The position numbers and the translations under genes were made by a program. A DNA stretch of 50,770 nt from Pseudomonadota bacterium. GTDB taxonomy: Bacteria > Pseudomonadota > Gammaproteobacteria > Burkholderiales > Methylophilaceae. Positions 1-7,916 of this stretch are shown here, piece by piece (the first letter of the stretch is position 1; every line of letters starts with the position of its first letter). The notes under the pieces are model-generated. The model was given only the letters and a program-made list of their open reading frames with translations. It ran no database searches and was not told the DNA's origin. The stretch is taken from NCBI GenBank assembly GCA_029782295.1, contig JAKOVB010000116.1, forward strand, positions 1-50,770, in the 5' to 3' direction.

Positions 1-543
1 CGGCAGCTTGTAGCCGGGATGACCCCAATAGGCGTTGGAGAAGATGGACAATTGACCGCTGTCGACGACGGCCTGGATCTTGTCACGCACTTCCGCGAAA
101 TAGCGTGCCGACGAACGCGGCCAAGCAGAAAGGCTCTGCTGGATATCTGACGTCTTCTGCGGATCCGCCTTCAGCGCATTCACAACGTCCACCCAATCCA
201 GCGCGTGCAGATGGTAAAAATGCATGACATGGTCATGGACGTACTGCTGCGCGATCATCAGGTTGCGCATGATGTTCGCCGCATTGGGCACGCGAATGCC
301 CAGGGCATCCTCGACCGAACGGATGGAGGCAAAGGCATGGACGGTGGTGCACACGCCACAGGCGCGCTGGGTGAAAGCCCATGCTTCGCGCGGATCGCGC
401 CCGCGCAGAATGATCTCAAGCCCGCGCACCATCGTGCCGGAGGAGTACGCCTCGGTGATGGTGTTGTTGGCATCGAGCGTAGCTTCGATGCGCAGATGTC
501 CCTCGATGCGGGAGATGGGGTCAACAACGAGTCGCTTGGTCAT
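1..543 (-). CDS. hynL: [NiFe] hydrogenase large subunit, Isp-type (group 1e-like), C-terminus outside window
   Basis: Catalytic subunit of a membrane-bound H2-oxidising or sulfur-linked hydrogenase. Only the first 181 residues are in the window and the reading frame is open at base 1. The N-terminal RxCGVC nickel-binding motif is present (R60, C62, C65), inside [20 protein letters not shown]. The opening [10 protein letters not shown] is typical of large subunits. The start at 543 is preceded on the minus strand by AGGAGGG at good spacing. It lies 10 bases after isp2, as in the hynS-isp1-isp2-hynL arrangement known from Thiocapsa and Aquifex. The C-terminal DPCxxC motif cannot be checked here. 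Confidence 0.93.
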   Translation of the reverse strand, partial: MTKRLVVDPISRIEGHLRIEATLDANNTITEAYSSGTMVRGLEIILRGRDPREAWAFTQRACGVCTTVHAFASIRSVEDALGIRVPNAANIMRNLMIAQQYVHDHVMHFYHLHALDWVDVVNALKADPQKTSDIQQSLSAWPRSSARYFAEVRDKIQAVVDSGQLSIFSNAYWGHPGYKLP

Positions 544-553
544 CGAAACCCTC

Positions 554-1816
554 CTATTCCTCTTCCAGTGCCTCGGCTACCATCTCGGCTAGGCCACGAA
601 CCTTGACGTCATACTTGAAGTGCTGGATGCCATCCAGGAACTGCAGCCGGCAGTTGGAACAGCTCATCGCCACCGTTTTGGCGCCCACCGCTGTCATCTG
701 ATTGATCTTCAGTTGGAAGGCGGCGTACCGGATGGGGTCGGCTTCCTTGATGGCAATGACACCGCCGCCACCGCCGCAGCAGACGGCTTCTTCGCGGTTC
801 GGCGTCATTTCCTTGAATGACTCCGGGGCCAGGACGCCGAGAATCTCGCGCGGCTCTTTGATGTGCCCACCCTTGCGCTGGATCTTGCAGGCATCGTGGA
901 AGGTGATCGTGCCGTTGTTGTAGGCTCCCTTCTTCAGCTTGATCCGGCCCGTGCGCACATAGTCTCCCATCAGCGCCACGATGTGAGTGATCTCGATGCC
1001 CTTGGGCACCTCCATCAGGTTGTAGGAGGTCCAGCGCATGGCGTCGTAGGCGTGTCCGCACTCCGTCACCACGATGCGCTTCACGCCCAGCTCTTTGGCG
1101 CCTTCGAACACCCGGCTCAGGAAGAGCTTGGTATGCTCGTGACTGCCCTCGTAGAAGCCGAAGTTCACCACTTCGCGCGCCTTGGTGCTCAGTGTCCAAT
1201 TCTCGCCGGCAGCGTTGAGAATACGGGCGATGGCGGCGAGGTTGGCAGGGAACTTCATGATCTCTATTGAGCTGAAAACCACCAACGTTTCCGCGCCCTG
1301 CTTGTCGATGGGCAGGTCCACTTCCCACTCGTCCTGGACGAATTCCAGACGGCTTTCGAAAACGTCGTCGGTCACGCCCAGCGGGCTGCCTTCTTCCACC
1401 TGTTTGTTGACAGCGGCCATCAGGTCAGCCGGGACAACCCCGGCCTCGGCCGTGGCCGCCCGCACATCGTGGATCAGCGTGCCCAGGTCGATCCCCATCG
1501 GACAGACCAGGGCGCACTTGTTGCACACCGTGCAGGCTTCGTAGATGATGGTGCTCCAGTGCTGCAGGTCTTCGTCGGTGATCGGTTTGCTGATCCCCAG
1601 CGCAACCTTCAACTTGCCAAAAGGCGAGAAGCGCTGTTCGTAGGCCCGGCGCAGCAGTTCCACCTTCCATACGGGCGTGTACTCGGGGTTGCCGGTGCCC
1701 TGGTAGAAGTGACAGGCCTCCGCGCACATGCCGCAGCGGGTGCAGGCTTCAAGCTGGGCAGCCACCCAGCCGCCAGTCTCCTTGACGAACGTATTCATGG
1801 CTGTCTGACTTTGCAT
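554..1816 (-). CDS. isp2: Isp2: HdrD-like iron-sulfur / CCG-domain protein
   Basis: A 420-residue soluble electron-transfer or disulfide-reducing subunit that pairs with Isp1. Two ferredoxin-type [4Fe-4S] motifs lie at C25-C28-C31-C35 and C95-C98-C101-C105. The C-terminal CCG domain is complete (DAC, then CCGGGGG, then CSNC). The first CCG domain is degenerate, with a single Cys in TECGHAY. This domain order matches HdrD/GlpC-type proteins, in which the CCG cysteines bind the catalytic Fe-S cluster of heterodisulfide reduction. The start at 1816 has GAGGAGG upstream. The gene is 12 bases from isp1 and 10 bases from hynL, so transcription is operonic. The partner disulfide is unknown. Confidence 0.9.
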   Translation of the reverse strand: MQSQTAMNTFVKETGGWVAAQLEACTRCGMCAEACHFYQGTGNPEYTPVWKVELLRRAYEQRFSPFGKLKVALGISKPITDEDLQHWSTIIYEACTVCNKCALVCPMGIDLGTLIHDVRAATAEAGVVPADLMAAVNKQVEEGSPLGVTDDVFESRLEFVQDEWEVDLPIDKQGAETLVVFSSIEIMKFPANLAAIARILNAAGENWTLSTKAREVVNFGFYEGSHEHTKLFLSRVFEGAKELGVKRIVVTECGHAYDAMRWTSYNLMEVPKGIEITHIVALMGDYVRTGRIKLKKGAYNNGTITFHDACKIQRKGGHIKEPREILGVLAPESFKEMTPNREEAVCCGGGGGVIAIKEADPIRYAAFQLKINQMTAVGAKTVAMSCSNCRLQFLDGIQHFKYDVKVRGLAEMVAEALEEE

Positions 1817-1828
1817 CGGTAGCCTCCT

Positions 1829-2506
1829 CTAGGGCGAAACGGCCCGCTTGCCGAACTCGATGCCGTGAATGGTGCGCGAGAAGAAATAGAACATGAAGTG
1901 CGAGATGCGGCTGAAGGGAATCCAGATCAGCATCACGTCGATAGCCAGCATGTGCAGGCTGAAGGTCACTTCATAGCGAAAAAAGAGGTGGTGGGTCAGG
2001 ACGTAGCCCGTGATCATCGGCAGAAACACGAACAGCCAGTTGAGCCATTCAGCGGGACCGGTGATCAGCTTCATGACCGGGTTGGTCAGACGGAAGACAA
2101 GCAGGACCAGCATGGCGGTGATGCCAACCACTGCCATCAAGTCGACGATGGGCAGCGGCAGTGTGGGCCAGCCAAATCCAAGCAGGCTTTTCCAAACCAA
2201 CATATGGGCCGTGCCCAGGAAGATCACGGTGAAGAGGCCGAGGTGGAAGAGTCCACCACCCAGGTAGATCACGGGGTTGCGCCGGAAGGTGTTCCGCACC
2301 CACGGGATGAAAGGCCAGATCAGGATGCCTTTGGCATAGGACTTGGCTACACCACCTGCTTTGCTGCCCGATGCTGGCACCCTGTCCCGCCTCCATCCGA
2401 GGAACACGACCCGAAAAAGCCGATAGGCCATGCCGGCGATGAAAATCAGCAGCGCCACCTGAAAGAGGGGGCCGCGTACAAAGGCAAGAAACGCATCCCA
2501 GTTCAT
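1829..2506 (-). CDS. isp1: Isp1: NarI/HdrE-like membrane cytochrome b subunit
   Basis: A 225-residue integral membrane protein with about five hydrophobic segments. Histidines within or next to helices (GGLFHLGLF, VLTHHLFF, SLHMLAID, RISHFMF) are candidate b-heme ligands, as in the NarI/HdrE/DsrM family. It should carry electrons between the exported hydrogenase dimer and the quinone pool or the cytoplasmic Isp2. It sits 3 bases after hynS and 12 bases before isp2, the diagnostic order of Isp-type hydrogenases. Confidence 0.9.
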   Translation of the reverse strand: MNWDAFLAFVRGPLFQVALLIFIAGMAYRLFRVVFLGWRRDRVPASGSKAGGVAKSYAKGILIWPFIPWVRNTFRRNPVIYLGGGLFHLGLFTVIFLGTAHMLVWKSLLGFGWPTLPLPIVDLMAVVGITAMLVLLVFRLTNPVMKLITGPAEWLNWLFVFLPMITGYVLTHHLFFRYEVTFSLHMLAIDVMLIWIPFSRISHFMFYFFSRTIHGIEFGKRAVSP

Positions 2507-2509
2507 GGT

Positions 2510-3619
2510 TCATTCCTCCGTGCCGGCAGACTTCTTCTGCGACCGATTGGCGACTGCCACACCTGCCCCGGCTGCCAGACCCACGGCCCCTGCCGCTGCC
2601 GCCATGACGACCTCGGGGCGATCCAGCGGCGCCGACTGGCCCTGATAGAACCCTCCCCCATCCCAGAAGCCCGGCTGCGAGCATCCAAGACAGGGATGTC
2701 CTGACTGGATCGGGAAGGAGAGCCCGCCATCCCACTTCAGGCTGGCGCAGGCGTTGTAGGTGGTCGGGCCTTTGCAGCCCAGCTTGTAGAGACAGTAACC
2801 CTTGCGGGCGCCTTCGTCATCAAAGCTATTGGCGTACTTGCCAGCTTCGTAGAAGGCCCGCCGTAGACAGCGGTCGTGCACCGTCTGGGCGTAGAAGGGC
2901 TTGGGCCGGTTCAGGCTGTCCAACTCCGGCGGAGCGCCGAAGATCAGGACATTGGCGAGGGTACCCGTGAAGACCTCGGGGATGGCGGGACAGCCCGAGA
3001 TGTTGACGACGGGCTTGTCGGTGATGATCTCCCAGACGCCTTTGGCGCTGGTGGGGTCGGGACTGGCCTTGGGAAGGCCGCCAAAGGCGGCGCAATTGCC
3101 CGTGGCGATGACGGCTGCGGCGCCAGCCGCTGCTTCCTTGAGCTGCTCCAGTGCCGTACGTCCGCCGACGGTGCAGAAGGCTTCATAGGCGCCGGTGGGA
3201 ATGCTGCCCTCGACCACGAGCACATACTGTCCATGGTACTGCGCCATAGCTTTCTGCTTATTTTCTTCAAGCTGATAGCCGGCCGCAGCGGCCAAGGTCT
3301 CGTGATACTCGATCGTGATCTTAGTCAGAACGAGATCGACGAGGGTGGGAGAGTGTGAGCGCGTGAGCGCTTCTGTACAGCCGGCGCAGTCCTGGAATTC
3401 CAGCCAGATGACCGGCACACGCGGACGCGCTTGCATGGCGCGTGCCACCATGCGGGCAGGCGAAGGGCCGCGACTCAAATGAGCTGGAAGCCCGCTGGCA
3501 GCGACCGGTGGAGCAGAGCTCAGCCCCATCGCGGCAGCCAACAGGCCACAAGCTTTCAGGAAATCACGGCGGGAGAGGCCTTCGTCGCGCAGATGTTCAT
3601 ACATTGTCTTTTCGGCCAT
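2510..3619 (-). CDS. hynS: [NiFe] hydrogenase small subunit with Tat signal
   Basis: Fe-S electron-relay subunit of the hydrogenase, 369 residues. A twin-arginine signal (LSRRDFLKACG, R17-R18) directs export of the HynSL dimer across the membrane. Cysteines fit three clusters: proximal C78, C81, C176, C210; distal H248, C251, C276, C282; medial C291, C310, C313. A hydrophobic C-terminal segment (about 336-357) can anchor it next to Isp1. An upstream in-frame ATG exists, but the start at 3619 is chosen because a GGGGG purine stretch precedes it and because it puts the Tat motif near the N-terminus. Confidence 0.95.
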   Translation of the reverse strand: MAEKTMYEHLRDEGLSRRDFLKACGLLAAAMGLSSAPPVAASGLPAHLSRGPSPARMVARAMQARPRVPVIWLEFQDCAGCTEALTRSHSPTLVDLVLTKITIEYHETLAAAAGYQLEENKQKAMAQYHGQYVLVVEGSIPTGAYEAFCTVGGRTALEQLKEAAAGAAAVIATGNCAAFGGLPKASPDPTSAKGVWEIITDKPVVNISGCPAIPEVFTGTLANVLIFGAPPELDSLNRPKPFYAQTVHDRCLRRAFYEAGKYANSFDDEGARKGYCLYKLGCKGPTTYNACASLKWDGGLSFPIQSGHPCLGCSQPGFWDGGGFYQGQSAPLDRPEVVMAAAAGAVGLAAGAGVAVANRSQKKSAGTEE

Positions 3620-3686
3620 AGTACCCCCTTGCCTGACTAAACAAAGACCCCAGCGGCTGGTGGGCTCAACTGGGGTCGGTGATTGG

Positions 3687-4133
3687 CTATGCGCAAGAGA
3701 TGTTGTCGGCTTCGAGTTTGGCCTGATAGGCGGCGACGCCCTCGGCGCCAAACATGAGACCGCCTTTCTCGCCCTCCCAGTTGGAGGGCTCCATCTCGGC
3801 GATCCACCCCTCCCCGTAGGGATCTGTGACCGTCAAATTTGGATCGGCGGTCACCTTGTCGTTGGCCTGGACAAGCACTCCGGAGATGGGCGCCGGGACC
3901 GGCCCCACGAACTTGCTGCTCTCGACGGTCGCCAGGCTCTTGCCTTGCTCGACAGGCTGGCCGATCTTACGCTTGGAGATCGTGACGGCGGCCAGTTTGC
4001 CGCCCGAAAGCTTGCCGGCGATGGAGGTCATGCCGACGCGGACGCGGCCGCTGGGTAGGGGCTTGGCCCAGACATGTTTGTCGATGAGATAGTAGACGTC
4101 TTCGGGCAGGAGGCATCCTCGTACGGTTGCCAT
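3687..4133 (-). CDS. lbpA: GcvH-like lipoyl carrier protein (LbpA-like)
   Basis: A 148-residue GcvH-fold protein. The lipoylation site is intact: VESSKFVGPVPAPISG aligns with the GcvH ESVK motif, making K74 the predicted lipoyl lysine. DPYGEGW near the C-terminus is also GcvH-like. No other glycine-cleavage gene is nearby. It sits directly between DsrE-family genes and hynS, 13 bases from its upstream neighbour. In sulfur-oxidising bacteria, lipoate-binding proteins of this family work with Hdr-like complexes, TusA and DsrE proteins, so a role as a sulfur or disulfide carrier is inferred. No lipoate ligase is visible in the window. Confidence 0.85.
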   Translation of the reverse strand: MATVRGCLLPEDVYYLIDKHVWAKPLPSGRVRVGMTSIAGKLSGGKLAAVTISKRKIGQPVEQGKSLATVESSKFVGPVPAPISGVLVQANDKVTADPNLTVTDPYGEGWIAEMEPSNWEGEKGGLMFGAEGVAAYQAKLEADNISCA

Positions 4134-4146
4134 GTTGGCTCTCCTT

Positions 4147-4518
4147 TCAAAATGTGAGCACCTGAGCGCTTTCCTCAGCTTCCTGCCACATGAAAGCGCC
4201 TCCGACCATCCTCACGTCGTCGATCAGGTCCGCCGGCGTCAGGTCGTGCAGTTCGGTAGAAGCCGTACAGGCCAGGAATTTGACGCCGCTTTCCAGGGCG
4301 TCCTGGAGAAAGTCGATGACGGCCTTGCCCCCTGCTTTGGGATAGATGGTCTCCGCTACCCCTTTCTTGAGCAAGAGCGTGCCGTCGATCGTGAAAAACA
4401 TGCTGACCTCATACTCCATCGCCGCCGCCAGGCTGGCGAAGAAGAATGGGGTGGCGCAGCGGCGCGGGGTATCCGGTCCGCTGGTCATGATGATCAGTAT
4501 TTTGTTGCTCTCGGCCAT
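4147..4518 (-). CDS. DsrE-family sulfur-carrier-like protein (copy 1)
   Basis: A 123-residue DsrE/DsrF/DsrH-like protein, with ILIIMTSGPDTP at the N-terminus and FFTIDGTLLLKKG mid-protein. Cysteines are C21 and C84; C84 (FLACTAS) is at the usual position of the sulfur-binding Cys. Proteins of this family pass persulfide sulfur between carriers such as TusA. The start at 4518 has AAGGAGT upstream; a longer in-frame extension is rejected because it is low-complexity and lacks a ribosome site. It lies 13 bases before lbpA and 28 bases after the DsrE2-like gene. Confidence 0.85.
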   Translation of the reverse strand: MAESNKILIIMTSGPDTPRRCATPFFFASLAAAMEYEVSMFFTIDGTLLLKKGVAETIYPKAGGKAVIDFLQDALESGVKFLACTASTELHDLTPADLIDDVRMVGGAFMWQEAEESAQVLTF

Positions 4519-4546
4519 TTCAGACTCCTTGGGAGAAGGGCACCTT

Positions 4547-5020
4547 TCAGAACGCCAGGGTAATGGCGTTCTGGCTGGCAAATTCCAGGAAGGTGGCGGC
4601 CCCGCCGATCTCAATGCCGTCGATCAGGTCCTCCTTCTTGTAGCCCATCACGTCCATCGTCATCTGGCAGGCAATCAGCCTCACGCCAGACTCCAACGCC
4701 ATCTCCAAAAGCTCGCCCGCCTTGGCGACGTGGGCTTTCTTCATCCAATTGTTCATCATGGAGGTGGCGACACTGGTCATGCCGGGAAGCATGCCGATGA
4801 TATTGGGGACGGGCATGGGCATCGCCGGATTGGCGATCGGCGCCACCTTCAGTTCGTCGGCATGGTCCTTCTTCAGGATCTCCAGCCCATAGAAAGTGAA
4901 GAAGATGGCGGCTTCCATATCCATCGCCAGGGCGGCCGTTGCCAGGATCAGTGGCGGGTAGGCCGCATCCAGGGTGCCATGGCCAGCGATGATGGCAATG
5001 CGGGTGCTTGTTTCGGACAC
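4547..5020 (-). CDS. dsrE2: DsrE2-like family protein
   Basis: A 157-residue DsrE/DsrF/DrsH-like protein, longer than its neighbours because of a Pro/Met-rich insertion (about 61-82). The conserved block LIACQMTMDVMG contains C118, the likely persulfide-bearing residue. DsrE2 proteins usually occur beside TusA in sulfur-metabolism clusters, as here. It is 20 bases downstream of the third dsrE copy, and GAGGTCACC precedes the start. The hydrophobic insertion suggests membrane contact but is too short for confident helix calls. Confidence 0.85.
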   Translation of the reverse strand: MSETSTRIAIIAGHGTLDAAYPPLILATAALAMDMEAAIFFTFYGLEILKKDHADELKVAPIANPAMPMPVPNIIGMLPGMTSVATSMMNNWMKKAHVAKAGELLEMALESGVRLIACQMTMDVMGYKKEDLIDGIEIGGAATFLEFASQNAITLAF

Positions 5021-5039
5021 GGTGACCTCCTCTATAGAC

Positions 5040-5405
5040 CTAGTAGACGAGCACGTTGGTCGCTTCGGTCACTTCTTTGACAAAGGTGGCGGCGTTCACA
5101 ACCTGCGCTCCGGCGATGAAATCCTTTGCCGGGTCCAGTTTGCGCGATTGTACGCAAGGACCGCACACGAACATCTTGCCGCCGGCCTCGATGAAGGCGT
5201 CCATCAGGTCCTTGAGCGGAGGAAAGCCCGCCGCGAAGACATGTTCCGCACAGCCGTTGCGCACGAGCATGACGCCGTTTGCCTGGAAGCCGATCAGGGC
5301 TTCAACATCCGATGCTTGCGCAGCGGTGGCCATCACAAAGGGAATCGTGGCCCGCTCCGGGTCCTCAGGCCCGTGCGTGCACATCAGTATAAGCTTTTCT
5401 GTCAT
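5040..5405 (-). CDS. DsrE-family protein with CGPC motif (copy 3)
   Basis: A 121-residue DsrE-family protein (KLILMCTHGPEDPERATIPF). It carries a vicinal CGPC motif (C81, C84) plus C9 and C52. A CxxC at the expected sulfur-carrier position suggests persulfide transfer or dithiol/disulfide exchange. The start at 5405 follows GGAGAGG. It lies 25 bases downstream of tusA, the usual partner gene. It is distinct in sequence from the two other DsrE proteins in the operon, so these look like separate subfamilies and not a recent tandem duplication. Confidence 0.87.
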   Translation of the reverse strand: MTEKLILMCTHGPEDPERATIPFVMATAAQASDVEALIGFQANGVMLVRNGCAEHVFAAGFPPLKDLMDAFIEAGGKMFVCGPCVQSRKLDPAKDFIAGAQVVNAATFVKEVTEATNVLVY

Positions 5406-5430
5406 GGGAACCTCTCCCTTCGCTGTCGGG

Positions 5431-5667
5431 CTACTTGGCCCTGCGGATATAGAAAACGTAGGTGCCGCCGCTCTGCTCCTGGCCCACCAGCTCATGCCCG
5501 GTCTTTTTCGTCCAGGCATCCATGTCGCTGACAGAACCGGGATCGGTGGCGATCATCTTCAGCACCTGGCCAATTTGCAGGGCATCCACCGCTTTCTTGG
5601 TCTTCAAGATGGGCATCGGACAGGCCATGCCGCTGCAATCCAGCACCTGATCTGGGGTGACGCTCAT
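5431..5667 (-). CDS. tusA: TusA-family sulfur carrier
   Basis: A 78-residue TusA/SirA-like protein with the signature CPxP motif (C16 in CSGMACPMPILKTKKA), whose Cys carries persulfide sulfur. An additional Cys at position 11 is also seen in many TusA proteins. The start at 5667 is chosen for AAGGAGA upstream and normal family length; an in-frame upstream ATG would add a non-conserved leader. It is the first metabolic gene after the regulator in the operon and probably feeds or receives sulfur from the three DsrE proteins. Confidence 0.93.
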   Translation of the reverse strand: MSVTPDQVLDCSGMACPMPILKTKKAVDALQIGQVLKMIATDPGSVSDMDAWTKKTGHELVGQEQSGGTYVFYIRRAK

Positions 5668-5715
5668 GATTATGTCTCCTTGAGTCGAACGGGAACCGGC
5701 TGAGTGCAAAAGGGA

Positions 5716-6477
5716 TTAGCGAACGGCGACCATACTCATCTGCGCAATACTATGGAGTCGGTCGAGCAGGTCGGCGCGCTCGTGGGTAATGTCCTCGAAG
5801 GTGTGGGCAACGCGCTCCAACCAGTCTGGCAAACGCTGCCGCCGCCGGGCGTCCAGCACTGGCAGCGCCCTCGCTGCTTGGGTCAGCTCTCCACCTTCCA
5901 GTCCGTGCTCGGCCGCCAGGCGATGTATCCGCCTGGCTTCTTCTTCGGGCTCGGGAGCCTCCGCATAGAACTGCCCGGCGACGATGATGGCGATGAACTC
6001 GCCGTCCAGCTCGATGCGGGCGCGGGCGTACTGCAGACCGGCGTGGCAGGTGACCAACTGGGGTCGCCGTTCGGGCTGCTGCGCCACACGGCGCCAGGAA
6101 GCCTTGCAGGCACGCCTACCCGAGGGACTGCTCATCATGAGAGTGCAGAAGGTGCAGGCATTGCTCACCTCGGTTAGGGGCTCCCCATCGGGATTGGTCG
6201 TGATGGCGCCCACGCCGGCGACCTCGGCGAACACCTGCTGGATGGGATCGATGCAGTGCAGCGGCAGAACGTCAAACGCTACCTTCGGTTCCCTCGGCAG
6301 GGGTTCCGGTTCCAACGAGACCAGCGACACCAGCCCCTCCGCTGGAAAGCGCCACTGCTGCCCCATCTTCACCCCGCGCAAGCGCCCATCCTTGAGCATG
6401 CGATAGACCGTCGTGCGGTCCACCTTCAGAATGTCTTGTACCTCTCTGGCGGTCAACAGTTCGTTCGCAATCACCAT
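5716..6477 (-). CDS. Excisionase-type HTH + PocR sensory domain regulator
   Basis: A 253-residue regulator. Residues 1-50 are an excisionase/MerR-like winged helix (LLTAREVQDILKVDRTTVYR). Residues of about 70-225 match the PocR ligand-binding domain, including its Cys set C108, C111, C124 and C144 followed by H145, which may bind a metal, Fe-S cluster or small ligand. It is the first gene of the hydrogenase/sulfur-carrier operon and probably controls it. There is no clear Shine-Dalgarno before the ATG at 6477. Two palindromes upstream are candidate operators. The sensed ligand is unknown. Confidence 0.82.
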   Translation of the reverse strand: MVIANELLTAREVQDILKVDRTTVYRMLKDGRLRGVKMGQQWRFPAEGLVSLVSLEPEPLPREPKVAFDVLPLHCIDPIQQVFAEVAGVGAITTNPDGEPLTEVSNACTFCTLMMSSPSGRRACKASWRRVAQQPERRPQLVTCHAGLQYARARIELDGEFIAIIVAGQFYAEAPEPEEEARRIHRLAAEHGLEGGELTQAARALPVLDARRRQRLPDWLERVAHTFEDITHERADLLDRLHSIAQMSMVAVR

Positions 6478-6504
6478 TGATGCATGCAGTTGCTATAATG
6501 TACC

Positions 6505-6520
6505 TACTATTGCAATAGTA
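6505..6520 (-). promoter_or_regulatory. 16-bp perfect palindrome covering the predicted -10 region
   Basis: TACTATTGCAATAGTA is its own reverse complement. On the minus strand its first six bases, TACTAT (6520 to 6515), fit a -10 hexamer (4 of 6 consensus) for a start near 6508. A regulator bound here would block RNA polymerase, so it is a candidate repressor or autoregulation site for the PocR-domain regulator encoded 28 bases downstream. Confidence 0.5.
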
Positions 6521-6537
6521 ACTGATGATGTGATTCA

Positions 6538-6561
6538 CCAATATGATCTAGATCATATTGG
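6538..6561 (-). promoter_or_regulatory. 24-bp perfect palindrome, Crp/Fnr-type activator box
   Basis: The half-site CCAATATGATCT is followed by its exact inverted complement. The core TGAT-CTAG-ATCA resembles Fnr/Dnr-type boxes (TTGAT-N4-ATCAA). Its centre (6549.5) is exactly 41.5 bases upstream of the start predicted from the TACTAT -10 element, the class II activator position. A near-identical box precedes the hdr/mvh operon at 20690. Confidence 0.72.
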
Positions 6562-7003
6562 CCCGCTGGCATGGGGTTCCAAAAACTGTGCGTCAGATCG
6601 CCAGACGCGGCTGGGACAGAGTCCCGAAGGTGAGTCCCAAGCCTAGCCATTGTTTTGCTCCCTATTGAGTCAGGTCTATTTGGAGGAAGCCATTTGAACA
6701 GTCCTCAGCGCAGTCAGTGATTTCTCAATGACTGGAGTTCGTGAATTCCACTACATGCGTGCGTAGGCTGGTTAGCCACTTGCCGGACGCAAAGCTATTG
6801 TGTTACTAATGCAAGCGATTTCACTGTTGAAGGTGTGGCACGACATCATAGTACAAGGAGGTGAGACGATGGTTCGATTTCGGCATCCAGCCTAAACCCC
6901 GTGCAGCAGTGAAGCACGGTGTACGTCTTCACCTTCGCTGGTGCTGAGCGTTCGCGATGGGCATCATGGGACATATCGCAACAACGATCTACAGAAGATA
7001 TTT
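6562..7003. other. Intergenic stretch, no intact gene
   Basis: No credible coding frame. A strong AAGGAGGTGAG ribosome-site-like sequence near 6857 precedes an ATG that stops after eight codons, probably the relic start of a lost gene. A GGACGCAAAGC string near 6786 resembles part of a GEMM c-di-GMP riboswitch, but the rest of that fold was not found. Confidence 0.5.
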
Positions 7004-7197
7004 ATGTCTTTACCCGTCTCCGATACCGTCGTTCTGATCACCCGAGAACATGCTGGGTGACGCCGGCCCGGATCCGTAGCAGAACCTGATCAGCACCTAC
7101 CTGAGCCTTCTGGATGAAAACGACATCCGACAAACAGCCATCTGTTCTTACGCCAATGGCGGCCATCTGGCCGCTTAGGCTTCACTGAATCATCGCC
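7004..7197 (+). pseudogene. Remnant of a DsrE/YedF-like gene
   Basis: Translation begins MSLPVSDTVVLITREHAG. After a frameshift near 7055 it continues with QNLISTYLSLLDENDIR and AICSYANGGHLA. These segments resemble a DsrE-like sulfur-carrier family. At least one frameshift and two in-frame stops (TAG near 7078 and near 7177) break it, so it cannot be functional. Confidence 0.6.
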
Positions 7198-7442
7198 GCC
7201 GTTCCACCGCTGGTTTGCATCAACAAAGCCGACATCTATCCCGAGGGCACAGTTCAGATCGAGGCCTACTGCCGAGGCGGTGGGGTTTGAAGTGGCCGGC
7301 CGGATTCCCTTCGACAAGGCTGATACGGACGCCATGGTGCGCAGTGAGCCAGTGACTGCCTACCAGCCGGCTTCGCCGGCGGGCATGGCGCTGGCAGTGC
7401 TCCGGCAGCGCGTTGTTGGACGATCAAGCGAGCGAGCAGCAT
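7198..7442 (+). pseudogene. C-terminal remnant of a MinD-superfamily P-loop ATPase
   Basis: The translated segments PPLVCINKADIYPEGTVQIE and, after a one-base insertion near 7290, VAGRIPFDKADTDAMV and PVTAYQPASPAGMALAVL match the C-terminal third of ferredoxin-containing MinD-superfamily ATPases. The nucleotide-binding and ferredoxin parts are gone. The relic stop codon overlaps the trmO start as ATGA, showing a former translationally coupled operon. Confidence 0.6.
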
Positions 7443-7905
7443 GAGCATGGAATTCGTGATGAAACCCATCGGCACGATCCGCACTCCGTTCACAGAGACC
7501 AAGGGGATGCCCATTCAACCGGCCTTCTCCCGGGCGATTGGACGGGTGGAAGTCCTCTCGGAGTACGTGGAGGGTCTGCAAGACCTGGAGAGTTTCTCTC
7601 ACGTGATTCTGATTTACGTGCTGCACCGATCAGAGGGCTATTTGCTGCGTGTCAAGCCGTTTCTCGATGATGTGGAGCACGGTCTGTTTGCCACGCGCTA
7701 TCCCTGCCGGCCGAATCCAATCGGCCTTTCCACTGTACGGCTGCTGGCGCGACGCGGAGCGGTGTTGGAAGTCGAAGGCATTGATGTGCTGAATGGCACC
7801 CCGCTGCTGGACATCAAGCCCTATGTGCCCGATTTCGATGCCAAGACCGAAGCTCGGGCCGGGTGGTACGACAGTCGTCCGGCACGCAAGGAGGAACGCC
7901 CCTGA
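7441..7905 (+). CDS. trmO: TrmO/TsaA-family tRNA m6t6A37 methyltransferase
   Basis: A 154-residue TsaA-like (UPF0066) beta-barrel protein. TrmO uses S-adenosylmethionine to N6-methylate t6A37 in tRNA. Visible family motifs are IGTIRTPF at the start, LESFSHVILIYVLHRS, the signature RYPCRPNPIGLSTVRLL and the C-terminal LDIKPYVPDFD. It appears complete for the short bacterial/archaeal form. The ATG overlaps the stop of the ATPase relic. It is the intact member of an otherwise decayed cluster, so it may be selected independently. Some TsaA-like proteins in anaerobes sit in redox gene clusters and may methylate other substrates. Confidence 0.85.
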   Translation: MSMEFVMKPIGTIRTPFTETKGMPIQPAFSRAIGRVEVLSEYVEGLQDLESFSHVILIYVLHRSEGYLLRVKPFLDDVEHGLFATRYPCRPNPIGLSTVRLLARRGAVLEVEGIDVLNGTPLLDIKPYVPDFDAKTEARAGWYDSRPARKEERP

Positions 7906-7916
7906 ACAACCCTGAC

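Noticed and set aside
3687-4133. Glycine cleavage system H protein
   Set aside because: The fold and lipoyl motif fit, but no other glycine-cleavage gene is near and the operon is entirely sulfur-carrier and hydrogenase genes.
6730-6890. GEMM (c-di-GMP-I) riboswitch suggested by GGACGCAAAGC near 6786
   Set aside because: Only one conserved string fits; the upstream CACGCAAAGGGCAAACC-like half and the paired helices are absent, and no intact gene follows.
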